Shown here: positions 34,001-45,390 of the stretch, in pieces
Layout of the letters: each line of letters opens with the position of its first letter
Position numbering within the stretch: the stretch's first letter is position 1
Assembly: GCA_025267735.1 (NCBI GenBank)
Contig: CM046303.1
Coordinates: forward strand, 69,393,034-69,457,033
From: Mactra quadrangularis
Taxonomy: Eukaryota; Mollusca; Bivalvia; Venerida; Mactridae
DNA: 64,000 nucleotides
Direction of reading: 5' to 3'
Translations under genes and position numbers: made by a program
Notes under the pieces: generated by a model
Database searches by the model: none
The model's input: only the letters and a program-made list of their open reading frames with translations
What the model was told of the DNA's origin: nothing

Positions 34001-36598
34001 CTAATAAGCTATACTTAGTCACTACTAAGCTATAATATGTCACTACTAAGCGATAATAAGTCACTACTAAGACACTACTAAGCTATATTAGGTCACTACT
34101 AAGTCACTACTAAGCTATACTAAGTCACTACTAAGCTATAATAAAACACAACTAAGACACTACTAAGCTATATTAGGTCACTACTAAGTCACTACTAAGA
34201 CACTACTAAGCTATATTAAGTTACTACTAAGATACTACTCAGCTATACTTAGTCACTACTAAGCTATATTAAGTTACTACTAAGACACTACTGAGCTATA
34301 TTAAGTTACTACTAAGATACTACTAAGCTATACTTAGTCACTACTAAGCTATATTAAGTTACTGCTAAGACACTACTAAGCTATACTAAGTCACTACTAA
34401 GCTATATTAAGTTACTACTAAGACACTACTGAGCTATTCTAAGTCACTACTAATTTATAATATGTCACTTCTAAGCTATATTAAGTCACTACTAAGACAC
34501 TACTTAGCTATATCAAGTTACTACAAAGCCACTTCTAAGCTATACTAAGTCACTACTAAGCTATATTAAGTTACTACTAAGACACTACAAAGCTGTACTA
34601 AGTCACTACTAAGCTATATTAGGTTACTACTAAGACACTACTGAGCTATACTAAGTCACTACTAAGACACTACTGAGCTATTCTAAGTCACTACTAATTT
34701 ATAATATGTCACTTCTAAGCTATATTAAGTCACTACTAAGACACTACTTAGCTATATCAAGTTACTACAAAGACACTTCTAAGCTATACTAAGTCACTAC
34801 TAAGCTATATTAAGTTACTACTAAGACACTACAAAGCTGTACTAAGTCACTACTAAGCTATATTAGGTTACTACTAAGACACTACTGAGCTATACTAAGT
34901 CACTACTAATTTATAATATGTCACTACTAAGCTATATTTAGTCACTACTAAGACACTACTTAGCTATATTAAGTTACTACTAAGACACTACTAAGCTATA
35001 CTAAGTCACTACTAAGCTATATTAAGTTACTACAAAGACACTACTAAGCTATACTAAGTCACTACTAAGCTATATTAAGTTACCACTAAGTCACTACTAA
35101 GCTATACTAAGTCACTACCAAGACACTACTAAGCTATATTAAGTTACTACTAAGACACTACTGAGCTATACTAAGTCACAACTAAGCTATAATATGTCAC
35201 TACTAAGCTATACTAAGTCACTACTAAGACGTTACTAAGCTATAGTAAGTCATTTACTAAGTTATACCACGTCACTACTAAGCTATATTAAGTTACCACT
35301 ATGTCACTACTAAGCTATACTAAGTCACTACCAAGACACTACTAAGCTATATTAAGTTACTTCTAAGACACTACTAAGCTATATTAAGTTACTACTAAGA
35401 CACTACTAAGCTATACTAAGTCACTACTAAGCTATATTAAGTTACTACTAAGACACTACTAAGCTATACTAAGAAACTTCTAAGTTACTACTAAGACACT
35501 ACTAAGCTATATTAAGTCACTACTAAGACACTACTAAGCTATATTTAGTTACTACTAAGACACTACTTAGCTATACTAAGTCACTACTAAGCTATATTAA
35601 GTTACTACTAAGACACTACTAAGCTATACTTAGACACTACTAAGTTATACAAAGTCTCTACTAAGCTATATTAAGTTACTACTAAGACACTACTAAGCTT
35701 TACTAAGTCATTACTAAGACACTAACAAGCTAGACTAAGTTACTACTAAGTCACTACTTAGCCAGATTCAGTTACTACTAAGCTATATTAAGTCACTACT
35801 AAACTATACTAAAAAACTACTAAGTTATATTTAGTCACTACTAAATCACTACTAAGCTATACTAAGACACTACTAAGCTATACTAAGTCACTACTCAGGC
35901 ACTACTAAGCAAGACTAAGTCATTACTAAGCTATTTTAAATTACTACTAAGCTATAATAAGTCACTACTAAGTTATATTAAGACACTACTGAGCTATACT
36001 TAGTCACTACTAAGACACTACTCAGCAAGACTAAGTCATTACTAAGCTATTTTAAGTTACTACAAAGCTATAATTAGTCCTTACTAAGACACCACTTAGC
36101 TATACTACGTCACTACTTAGCTATAATAAGTCACTATTAAGACACTACTAAGCTATACTAAGTCACTACTAAGACACTACAAAGCTATATTCAGTCACTA
36201 CTAAGACACTAATAAGTTACATTCAGTCACTCCTAAAACACTACTAAGCTATATTCAGTCACTACTAAGACTCTACAAAGCTATATTCAGTCACTACTAA
36301 GTTATATTTAGTCACTACAAAAACACTACTAAGCTATATTTAGTCACTACTAAGACACTACAAAGCTATATTCAGTCACTACTAGAACACTATAAAGCTG
36401 TATTAAATAACTACTAAGACACTACAAAGCTATATTCAGTCACTACTAAGACTCTACAAAGCTATATTAAGTCAATACTAAGTTATATTTAGTCACTACA
36501 AAAACACTACTAAGCTATATTTAGTCACTACTAAGACACTAATTATCTATATTCAGTAACTACTAAAGTACTACAAAGCTATATTCAGTCACTCATGG
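31012..36598. repeat. Left inverted arm of the foldback element: TACTAAG tandem array
   Basis: Three zones. The outer zone (31012-31130) has tight ACTACTAAGCACTACTAAG repeats. The middle zone (to ~32930) has clusters of CACTAAGACA words separated by AT-rich ~150-bp spacers. The inner zone (32930-36598) is a dense array of 10-11-bp words (ACTAAGACACT, ACTAAGTCACT, ACTAAGCTAT, ATTAAGTTACT). Over long stretches these combine into a ~53-bp higher-order unit, for example around 33690-33800. Stop codons occur in all frames. Confidence 0.93.
31406..32430. repeat. ~400-bp higher-order repeat in the left arm
   Basis: GGAATTTCAGT(T/A)AACACC recurs near 31410, 31815 and 32217. The intervening blocks are nearly identical, each containing two spacer types (one with TTGTTTGATTGTTGTT, one with TTGATTAAATGTTGTTG). 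Low divergence points to recent unequal exchange. Confidence 0.85.
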
Positions 36599-37002
36599 CG
36601 TGTGTTCTATCAGACTTTAGAGCACGCTTGTGCAAAGGAAGTTGCTCGTTCTGGAAGTGCTTCTAATATTAAGGGTGTGCCATAAGTCATGGAAAGACGG
36701 AACTCATCTTTATCAGCGCTCCTTGGTGCTTGACAGGGCCGCGTAACTGACATATACGTCAGTTTATGAATTTTTTTTATTGAATTGCCCATTGTTTTGT
36801 TTCATTTTTTTCAACAGTCATGGGCGCATACACTTATCCCGCTGATTTTTATATTACTTCTGTACTTACGATCGATAAAATATTAAAATCAGCGGAGTTA
36901 TTGCATGTCGTATTGCATGGAGGAAGTCAATATACACAAAGTTACATGAAATTATTAGACAACTAATGTAAATGTGCATTATAAATTATGTAGCGCCATC
37001 TA
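36599..37002. other. Foldback element centre, left unique part
   Basis: Non-repetitive. It contains an imperfect palindrome AACTGACATATACGTCAGTT near 36744. No recognisable gene; a 60-residue minus-strand frame has no motif. Confidence 0.4.
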
Positions 37003-38225
37003 TACAATCAACAAAATTTCTAATCAGTCACTTTTAATTTCAAAATAACTTTAAAAATAAAATTAAATTCGCTCGATTTTTTTAAACATGAACATGTGGG
37101 TCACATACAGAAAAAAACACCGATGGTCACCGATGCACATGATCCATAGAACAAATTTGTCTCAATTTCTGGTAATGCAAATTTTGCACGTTATCCACGT
37201 GCACATAAAAGAAACACTTGAACCAACCCGTTTGAACACATTTACAAACGTTGTTGTTATCCAGACTGGAAAAACATATAAAATGAGAAAAACATCCCTG
37301 GTGGATCGGGACCGAGCGGTCGAGATGTTGGAAGGTGGTACATCTTTACGTCGGGTTAGTTGAAATTAATTATTGCAATGTACTTGATGCTATTTAATAT
37401 TAAATACGTTGTGATACGAAATTGCACACTCGTTTCACAAAATATTCATGCCAATCCGACGAGCTCAAACTCTAGCGCAGATCGAGAGGTTATGGGTTTG
37501 ATTCTCAGGCGGGGCATACTTACATGGAGCTTGGTCAAGGAATAATTTTCCCCTCAATTCTCCCTCCTACCACTGACTCTAACTCATGTAGGTCAGAAGT
37601 ATGCACCTAGTAACTGGTTAACAGCCAAATCCAGAGATTTAGCCTTTCCAGGAACGGCGGGTAGCCTGCATGTCCGCCGTGATATGACATATACAATGTG
37701 TTTCTACGGTGCTGAACCCAACCAAAAAGAAGAATATAACCGTATTTACGGATGAAACCAGAATGTCATTACAAAACCCAAATGGTCGACAACGCATCTA
37801 TCGAAGACTCAATGAAAGGCATAGTGCTAATTGTGTTGCTAAAACTGACCAACTCAGATAGGATCCATAATGATGTGGGCAGGAATATCTATGCACACAA
37901 AGACGCAAATGGTATTGATAAAAATGCAACTTGAATGCTCGACTTTATCATCCAGCTCGATAACGAGAATAATGTGCGAGTAATTCCTTTCCCTCCAAAG
38001 AGTGTGGACTTGAATCCGATTGAACACGTTTTGGACTTGCTGAAACGTCGAATTCGAGCCCGCCACTAGCAGCAGTCATTGATAATATGATATGTTTTTC
38101 TGAAATAGACACGATATATTTAGCTTCACTAAATATTGCTATGATAGTCCCTAGTTTATTTCAGTTCTTTGAAAATAAGGAATTAATGGGGTGACCGATT
38201 AGAAATTTTAGGGAGTGTACTGTAA
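37003..38225 (+). pseudogene. Tc1/mariner transposase relic, split by a SINE
   Basis: The N-terminal piece at about 37283-37356 reads MRKTSLVDRDRAVEMLEGGT, the start of a Tc1-type helix-turn-helix DNA-binding domain. After a gap holding a SINE, 37745-37860 reads VFTDETRMSLQNPNGRQRIY, containing the second-strand 'FTDE' catalytic Asp block, then SIMMWAGI in another frame. Near 37980-38065, VDLNPIEHVLDLLKRR is the C-terminal block. The central block with the NARPHTARV-type Asp is missing, so the DDE triad is incomplete. Frame changes and stops abound. Inverted AAATTTCTAATC(A/G)GTCAC at ~37015 and ~38190 probably mark its TIRs. It is a passenger in the foldback element, not its engine. Dead copy. 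Confidence 0.85.
37460..37735 (+). mobile_element. tRNA-derived SINE, copy 2, inside the Tc1 relic
   Basis: GGGTTTGATTCTC near 37493 is the B box. The body shares GGGGCATACTTACATGGAGC, TTCTCCCTCCTACCACTG, GGTTAACAGCCAAATCCAG and CCGTGATATGACATATAC with copy 1 at 30290. It lies between the helix-turn-helix piece and the FTDE piece of the transposase, so it inserted later or in a linked deletion. Confidence 0.8.
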
Positions 38226-40231
38226 ATAAAGGTTCAAGACTAATCGATTACCCAGGGGTTCTATCGATTTTCCTGTACACACTGCTTTTACATATTCTGA
38301 AAAATATGGTCATTGGGTAAATATTCCATATGCTAAAGAATAAGTGTTGAATAGTTTATGTCAAATCATGCAATCTAGTGTGGAGGAAGATCGGGAAGTT
38401 TGTTCTGTATTTTTGTGGCGACAATTTAATAATTTTTGTCACTTTTAAAGTCATAATGAAATGATTTGCGACTATATGGCACAAAATGTTAATTTAGTAA
38501 ATATCTCAATGTTAATTGTAATAATTATACATATTTTTCTGATTGCATTCACCTGCCAAAACAGGTAAAAATGAATATACATTCCTGACGTATCTTTTTT
38601 ACGAGTATAAGCAAGGATTTAACATGCGAATTTTCATTGGTTCGTAAATACGAACGGAATTGCATTCTTTGTTCTAATTGGCTAGTGGGCGTGTCTGATG
38701 GGTTGATTGACATTTTTGTACTTGTAATTAATTATCGGGATCTATTACAGTATACTATAATAACGAGTTAAATAGGAACCCTGCTGATTCGATACATTAA
38801 TCTCATCCGACTTCCTGTCGTGAAGTATACAACTTAGGAGATCATTTTAAACCTTGTGTACTGGCATATATTACAGTGATATATTACCAACCATTGGTGA
38901 GATATACAAAATGTAGCTTGTTAAGGATAACTTGAGACAAAATTCAACGATACCGTTTTCATACGCAATAGGATCTAAGTATAGTAATTAGTACACGTAA
39001 TTATCTAATATTATCAGTGTGTTTTTGACATATTAAATTCATCACAGGAACACACGTTCCACACATTTAATATGTTCATTACTCAAAATAAAGTAAAAGT
39101 AATTTCTTCTTTTCAAGCGCATTCAAATCTGTAAAAAAATATTTATTTATAAACTGTCGTCTACACTACCAGAGCTATATACGTTACCATACTTCATAAA
39201 TTGACCCCCTATTTCATGTAATACCTGAGTCCAAAATATTTACCAAAATTGACTCGTTTGTCTCAAGTTATCCTGCACGAGCTATATTGGTAGTTTGCGT
39301 TGATTCTGGATTTTTGAAAGTAATTCGGATAAAAAGATGAGTCGGTCTATGTCTTGAAGATTTTAAAACCTTTTTCTGTAATTTAGTAAATGACTTGTAT
39401 ACTACACGAACTAATAAGGCGGAGTCTTCTGGTCAAGATCATAAATTTGTCTGATGATGGTTTTAAGCGTCCGCGTGCGCGTAGGTTTTAGAGTTCTCAA
39501 TCAAAATAAAAAAAACAAAATTGTTGGTCAATTTTTCTTAAATAAATCCGATGTTCCGGCATTCAATACGACAATTTAATCTAGGGAAAATTGTGTTCAG
39601 CAACGACGTTATTCATCGTTAGCAATTTATCATAACCACGCATTAATATAACATAAAAAAACACTAGTCATTTTATTTTAAATTCAGACCAGTGTTTCAT
39701 ATTACAAGGATGATATTCCATTGAAAAAAGATATATAATGCAATGTTTTGTCGTAAAAATATTTGAGTTTTCGTTTTCGGTTTGTGTGTTTTTGTGAATA
39801 AATACCTAGGTTTGTCAAATTTGATTGTGATTTGTTTTCTCGAAATCGAGTTTACAAGACAAGCTATGGATGTCAACAAAGCAAAATAGTTCGTGATTTG
39901 GAAGTGATTGTTAACGTTTTTACTATAAAAGAACGATATGGAATCATCAAAACTGCTGCAAATAGTTTATCACGAGCTAAGGTTTATTTTGAAAATCTGT
40001 CTATGTACCAGAAGATTTGTTATCCCGTAAAAACTAATAAATTGTACTTCTGCATAAATTCACTACCAATCGCAATCACTGATGTCGTACAGTCGTTTAT
40101 ACACCGTGTTTACCAATAGTCGTTATTGAAAGCGTGCTTTATCTGATTTTATGACCGCTTATGTGATTGTTGAATTTTATGACCCCTGGTGTGATTGTAT
40201 AATGCATGTATATTACGTACGCAGTGGGTAC
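38226..40231. other. Foldback element centre, right unique part; no recognised gene
   Basis: AT-rich. The best open frame is 95 residues at 39832-40119 on the plus strand. It has no motif I recognise and no supporting context, so I do not call it a gene. Nothing resembling a transposase was found. Confidence 0.4.
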
Positions 40232-40450
40232 ACTTTTATGATAGAAAAGAACAGAACAGAACAGAATTTATTATAAAAAGTATAAACACATGGTGATACG
40301 GTTACCGTCCTGTATCATTCTTTCCACTCTATTATCAAAGCGCTGAAAGCACTGAAGCAAGACTATAGTAACCACACGATACGATACGTATCTATAGGAA
40401 AGGAGACGATGTGATTATTAACGATACGATACATGTAGTTATTGTAAAAA
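40232..40450 (-). mobile_element. Possible LINE or SINE 3' end with (TTCTG)n tail
   Basis: On the minus strand, ATACTTTTTATAATAAATTC runs into TGTTCTGTTCTGTTCT, an AATAAA-like signal followed by a short tandem tail. This is the usual look of a non-LTR element 3' end. The body is too short to classify. Confidence 0.35.
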
Positions 40451-40518
40451 TACTGTGCAAAAACATTCACAATAATTACATTCATTAATTTATATTCACC
40501 TTGAAAATAAGCTTATAG

Positions 40519-43500
40519 CTATGTAGTTACTTAATATAGCTTAGTAGTAACTTATTATAGCTTAGTACATGTAGTGACTTAGTCTTGCTAAGAAGTGTCT
40601 TAGTAGTGACTTAGTATAGCTTAGTGATGTCTCAGTAGTAACTTAATATAGCTTAGTAGTGACTTATTATAGCTTAGTAGCGACTCAGTATAGCTTAGTA
40701 GTGTCTTAGTAGTGATCTAATATAGCTTAGTAGTGACTTATTATAGCTTAGTAGTAACTTAATATAGCATAGTAGTGACTTAGTCTGGCCTTATAGTGTC
40801 TTGTAGTGACCTAGTATAACTAGTAGACCTAGTATAGTGATGTCTTAGTAGTGACTTATAATAGCTTAGTAGTGTCTTAGCAGTGACCTAATATAGCTTA
40901 GTTGTGACTTAGTAGTAACCTATCATATCTTAGTAGTGACTTTGTCTTGCTAACTAGTGTCTTATTTGTGTCTTAGTATAGCTTAGTAGTGTCTTAGTAG
41001 TGACTTAGTATAACTTAGTGATGTCTTAGTAGTGACTTATAATAGCTTAGTAGTGTCTTAGCAGTGACCTAATATAGCTTAGTTGTGACTTAGTAGTAAC
41101 CTATCATATCTTAGTAGTGACTTTGTCTTGCTAACTAGTGTCTTATTTGTGTCTTAGTATAGCTTAGTAGTGTCTTAGTATTGACTTAAAATGGCTTAGT
41201 AGTGACTTATTATGGCTTAGTAGTAAATTTATACACCTTAGTAGTGTCTTAGTAGTGACTTAGTATAACTTAGTGATGTCTTAGTAGTAACTTAATATAG
41301 CTTAGTAGTGACTCATTATGGCTTAGTGATGTCATAGTAGTAACTTATTATAGCTTAGTAGTGACTTAGTATAGCTTAGTAGTGTCTTAGTAGTGACTTA
41401 GTATAGCTTAGTAGTGTCTTAATAGTGACTTAATATTGCTTAGTAGTGACTTATTATAGCTTAGTAGTAACTTTATTCAGCTTAGTAGTGTCTTAGTAGT
41501 ATTTAGTATAGCTTAGTGATGTCTTAGTAGTTACTTAATATAGCTTAGTAGTAACTTATAATAGCTTTGTAGTGACTTAGTATAGCTTAGTAGTGTCTTA
41601 GTAGTGACTTAGTATAACTTAGTGATGTCTTAGTAGTGACTTATAATAGCTTAGTAGTGTCTTAGCAGTGACCTAATATAGCTTAGTAGTGACTTAGTAG
41701 TAACCTATTATAGCTTAGTAGTGACTTTGTCTTGCTAACTAGTGTCTTATTTGTGACTTAGTATAGCTAAGTAGTGTCTTAGTAGTGACTTAAAATGGCT
41801 TAGTAGTGACTTATTATAGCTTAGTAGTAAATTTATACACCTTAGTAGTGTCTTAGTAGTGACTTAGTATAACTTAGTGATGTCTTAGTAGTAACTTAAT
41901 ATAGCTTAGTAGTGACTCATTATGACTTAGTGATGTCTTAGTAGTAACTTATTATAGCTTAGTAGTTACTTAGTATAGCTCAGTAGTGTCTTAGTAGTGA
42001 CTTAGTATAACTCAGTGATGTCTTAGTAGTGACTTAATATAGCTTAGTAGTGTCTTAGTAGTGACCTAATATAGCTTTTTAGTGACTTAGTAGTAACCTA
42101 TTATAGCTTAGTAGTGACTTAATCTTGCTTAGTAGTGTCTTAGTAGTGACTTAATATTGCTTAGTAGTGACTTATTATAGCTTTGTGGTGTCTTAGAAGT
42201 GACTGAATATAGCTTTGTAGTGGCTTAGTATAGCTTAGTAGTGTCTTAGTAGTGACTGAATATAGCTTAGTGGTGTCTTATTAGTGACCAAGTAGTGGCT
42301 AAGATGTGTCTTAGTAGTGACTTATTATTACTTAGTAGTGACTTAGTATAGCTCAGTAGTGGATAAGTATAGCTTAGCGGTGTCTTAGTAGTGACTGAAT
42401 AAAGCTTTGTGGTGACTTAGTATAGAATAGTGATGTCTTAGTAGTGACGTTATATAGCTCAGTAGTGACTTATTATAGCTTAGTAGTAACTTAATACAGC
42501 TTAGTGATGTTTTAGTAGTAACTTAATATAGCTTAGTAGTGACTTATTATGGCTTAGTATTGTCTTAGTATAGCTTAGTAGTGACTTATTATAGCTTTGT
42601 GGTGTCTTAGAAGTGACTGAATATAGCTTTGTAGTGACTTAGTATAGCTTAGTAGTGTCTTAGTAGTGACTGAATATAGCTTAGTGGTGTCTTATTAGTG
42701 ACCAAGTAGTGGCTAAGATGTGTCTTAGTAGTGACTTATTATTACTTAGTAGTGACTTAGTATAGCTCAGTAGTGGATAAGTATAGCTTAGCGGTGTCTT
42801 AGTAGTGACTGAATAAAGCTTTGTGGTGACTTAGTATAGAATAGTGATGTCTTAGTAGTGACGTTATATAGCTCAGTAGTGACTTATTATAGCTTAGTAG
42901 TAACTTAATACAGCTTAGTGATGTTTTAGTAGTAACTTAATATAGCTTAGTAGTGACTTATTATGGCTTAGTATTGTCTTAGTATAGCTTAGTAGTGACT
43001 TAGTATAGCTTAGTGATGTCTTAGTAGTAACTTATTATACCTTATTAGTGACTTATTATAGCTAAGTAGTGTCTTAGTAGTGACCTAATATAGCTTATAA
43101 GGGACTTAGTAGTAAGTTATTATAGCTTAGTAGTGACTTAGTCTTGCTTAGTAGTGTCTTAGTAGTGACTAAGTATAGCTTAGTAGTTTCTTAGTAGTGA
43201 CTTTATATAGCTTAGTAGTAACTTATTATAGCTTAGTAGTGACTTAGTATAGCTTAGTAGTACCTTTATACAGCTTAGTAGTGTCTTAGTAGTGACTTAG
43301 TATAGCTTAGTGATGTCTTAGTAGTGACTTTATATAGCTTAATTAGTAGTGACTCAATATAGCTTAGTAGTAACTTAATACAGCTTAGTGATGTCTTAGT
43401 AGTAACTTAATATAGCTTAGTAGTGACTTATTATAGCTTAGTATTGTCCTAATATAACTTAGTAGTGACTTAGTCTTGCTTGATAGTGTCTTAGTAGTGA

Positions 43501-44317
43501 CTTAATATAACTTAGTTTTGTCTTAGTAGTGACTTAGTATAGCTTAGTAGTGTCTTAGTAGTGACTGAATATAGCTTAGTAGTGTCTTAGTAGTGGCTGA
43601 ATATACCTTAGCAGTGTATTAGTCGTAATAAGATTCCTTTTAAATTTCTAAGAACATTTTAATCAACAAAATATACTTAATTCGTGTCTTAGTAGTGAAC
43701 AATGAGATTTAATCTGTTCGTCTATTTATTTAACTATTATTAAATATCGTTTTAGCTGTTGATTTATTTTCAAAACCAACTTAGAATTTCGTATTTTGTT
43801 TCAAATCAACATTTAATAACATTTTATACAATTAAAACGACTAAAATACTGTCTTAGTAGTGCTTAGTAGTGTCTTAGTGGTGTTTGTGGTGTCTTAGTA
43901 GTGAACATTAAATTTCATCTTTTGGTCTATTATTTTATTTTCTAATTAAATATCTCCTATAAAATAGTCGTTTTTTAACAAAATCTAAGCAGGTGTTTAA
44001 TTTTTTGACAATATTTTGTTCAAGATAAAGTACTTATTTAATTCATTCGAGTTTTAGAGGTGAAATGAGATTTCATTTTTTTCATCTATTCACTTAACTA
44101 TTTGCGCTAAAATATCATTTTTAACTGGGTTTTTTTTTGCAAAACCATATTAAAATGTCGTATTTAGTAGTTAAATCAACATATAATAACATTTTATACA
44201 ATTAAAACACCTAAAATCCTGTCTTAGTAGTGCTTAGTAGTGTCTTAGTGGTGTTTGCTGTGTCTTAGTAGTGCTTAGTAGTGCTTAGTAGTGTCTTAGT
44301 GGTATTTAGTAGGACCG
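40519..44317. repeat. Right inverted arm of the foldback element
   Basis: The reverse-complement counterpart of the left arm. Dense CTTAGTAGTGTCTTAGTAGT and CTTAGTATAGCTTAGTAGT words fill 40519-43620. Then two terminal modules (about 43640-43920 and 43930-44317) follow with the same spacers as the outer left arm. It is about 1.8 kb shorter than the left arm, mainly because the middle zone has fewer repeats. Confidence 0.93.
42179..43006. repeat. 414-bp near-perfect tandem duplication in the right arm
   Basis: AGCTTTGTGGTGTCTTAGAA at 42179 recurs at 42593, and the following ~400 bases match almost throughout (for example GACCAAGTAGTGGCTAAGAT in both). This is a local recent duplication. Confidence 0.85.
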
Positions 44318-44325
44318 GTATTTTG

Positions 44326-45299
44326 TTCAATTGCATTTAATATTCTATATTATTATTCTGCATAGCTTATACATTTAGTGAATTCATTCAATATTAACCT
44401 TCAATTAAATACTTCCAATATTTCTGTATAATTCAGAATTAGCTCGGCTAACATCATGATGGATCAAACCTGTTGATTTTGGTGTTAAAGTAGTCTTAAT
44501 GTTATTGGATAAATAAGAGATGGACTAAACAACATACAACTGCTCAATATAATTAAGTAATCCAGAATGAGTACCAGCTGAGCACCCCCGTAAAATATAA
44601 ACGGACGAGTCCTGTTGAATTTTTTTATTGAAAAAAAATTATATTGCATAAATAACATGGGAATGACTCAACAACAAACAACTACTCAGACTACTCATCA
44701 TGTATGAGGATTTTAGAGTCAGCTTCCATATGAAATAAAAATGGACCGAACTGGTTAACTTTTAAGTGAATAAACACAGACTTGTCATTTATGCCAACTA
44801 TGCTATAGACTAAACAAGAAACAACTGCAACATGTAAATATACCTTAATTATGTGGAAGAAAACAATTACATCAGCACCCTTCTAAATTAAAAATTGACT
44901 AAACATTTTGGTATATAGATATAGCCTTGGGGTACGTTATTCAAAATACAACTTTATTTCAAAATTAGTATGTTCAGTATTTTGGGGCACTTACAAATAT
45001 AATGATAAATATTCTACCCTCTCTTACCCGATTGTCACCAATAGTATTTTGATTTTTTACACAGCACGGGGGACATATGACGTCACATATCCAGAGCTGT
45101 GTAGAGTTGATGAAGACATCAGTTTACGTCAGTGTTCAACTGATGATCATGTGTTAATATGAAGTTTATGGTAAACGTGCATTGAATTTATACTTGATGT
45201 ATTCATTTTATAAGTGAATTTTAAACTAGAGCAATTTTAAGTGCGGTAAATCTGACGAACATATGATCACATTCTTGTAGCCTGAACCAAATAAAAAAC
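44326..45299. other. No recognised feature; right flank of the foldback element
   Basis: AT-rich. One 84-residue plus-strand frame at 44908-45162 has no recognisable motif. Confidence 0.4.
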
Positions 45300-45390
45300 T
45301 CATGAGACATACCGCGACCAGGATTCGAACTCGCAATCTCCAAATTCATAGTCACACATGCTAACCACTAAGCCACAGCCGCGACTATAA
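45300..45390 (-). mobile_element. tRNA-like sequence, probably a SINE head
   Basis: On the minus strand TGGCTTAGTGGTTAGCATG is an A-box match, and GAGTTCGAATCC, ~33 bases further, a B-box match. A full cloverleaf does not close: the acceptor halves GCGGCTG and TCGCGGT do not pair, and the T stem has mismatches. So it is not a functional tRNA gene. Most likely a tRNA-derived SINE fragment of a different family from the one at 30290. Confidence 0.6.

Larger units (their letters stand above)
31012..44317. mobile_element. 13.3-kb foldback-type element with tandem-repeat inverted arms and 8-bp target duplication
   Basis: The left terminus GGGTCATACTAAATACCACT and the right terminus, read inverted, CGGTCCTACTAAATACCACT are the ends of long inverted arms (31012-36598 and 40519-44317). 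The direct repeat GTATTTTG lies immediately outside both ends (31004-31011 and 44318-44325). The arms match inside the repeats and also in a non-repetitive spacer near each end: 31108-31275 pairs with 44040-44220, including TTTTAGGTGTTTTAATTGTA. The 3.9-kb centre holds a broken Tc1 element and a SINE, but no transposase clearly belonging to the whole. Elements with long, internally repetitive inverted arms are known as foldback elements (Drosophila FB and Galileo, sea urchin TU). An 8-bp duplication fits TU-, hAT- or P-type integration. The identity of its transposase source is unknown. Confidence 0.85.

Noticed and set aside
31012..36598. CRISPR-like array or centromeric satellite
   Set aside because: Repeats are degenerate 10-11-bp words without unique spacers. 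The region ends in an inverted partner with a target duplication, so it is a mobile-element arm.
39832..40119. 95-residue frame as the foldback element's own protein
   Set aside because: No motif, short, and no supporting second copy. Would need comparison with other element copies.
31012..44317. TACTAAG words as splicing branch points
   Set aside because: The word occurs hundreds of times without nearby exons, acceptors or reading frames. Resemblance to TACTAAC is coincidental.
45300..45390. Functional tRNA gene on the minus strand
   Set aside because: A and B boxes are present but the acceptor stem does not pair and the T stem is mismatched. More likely a SINE head.
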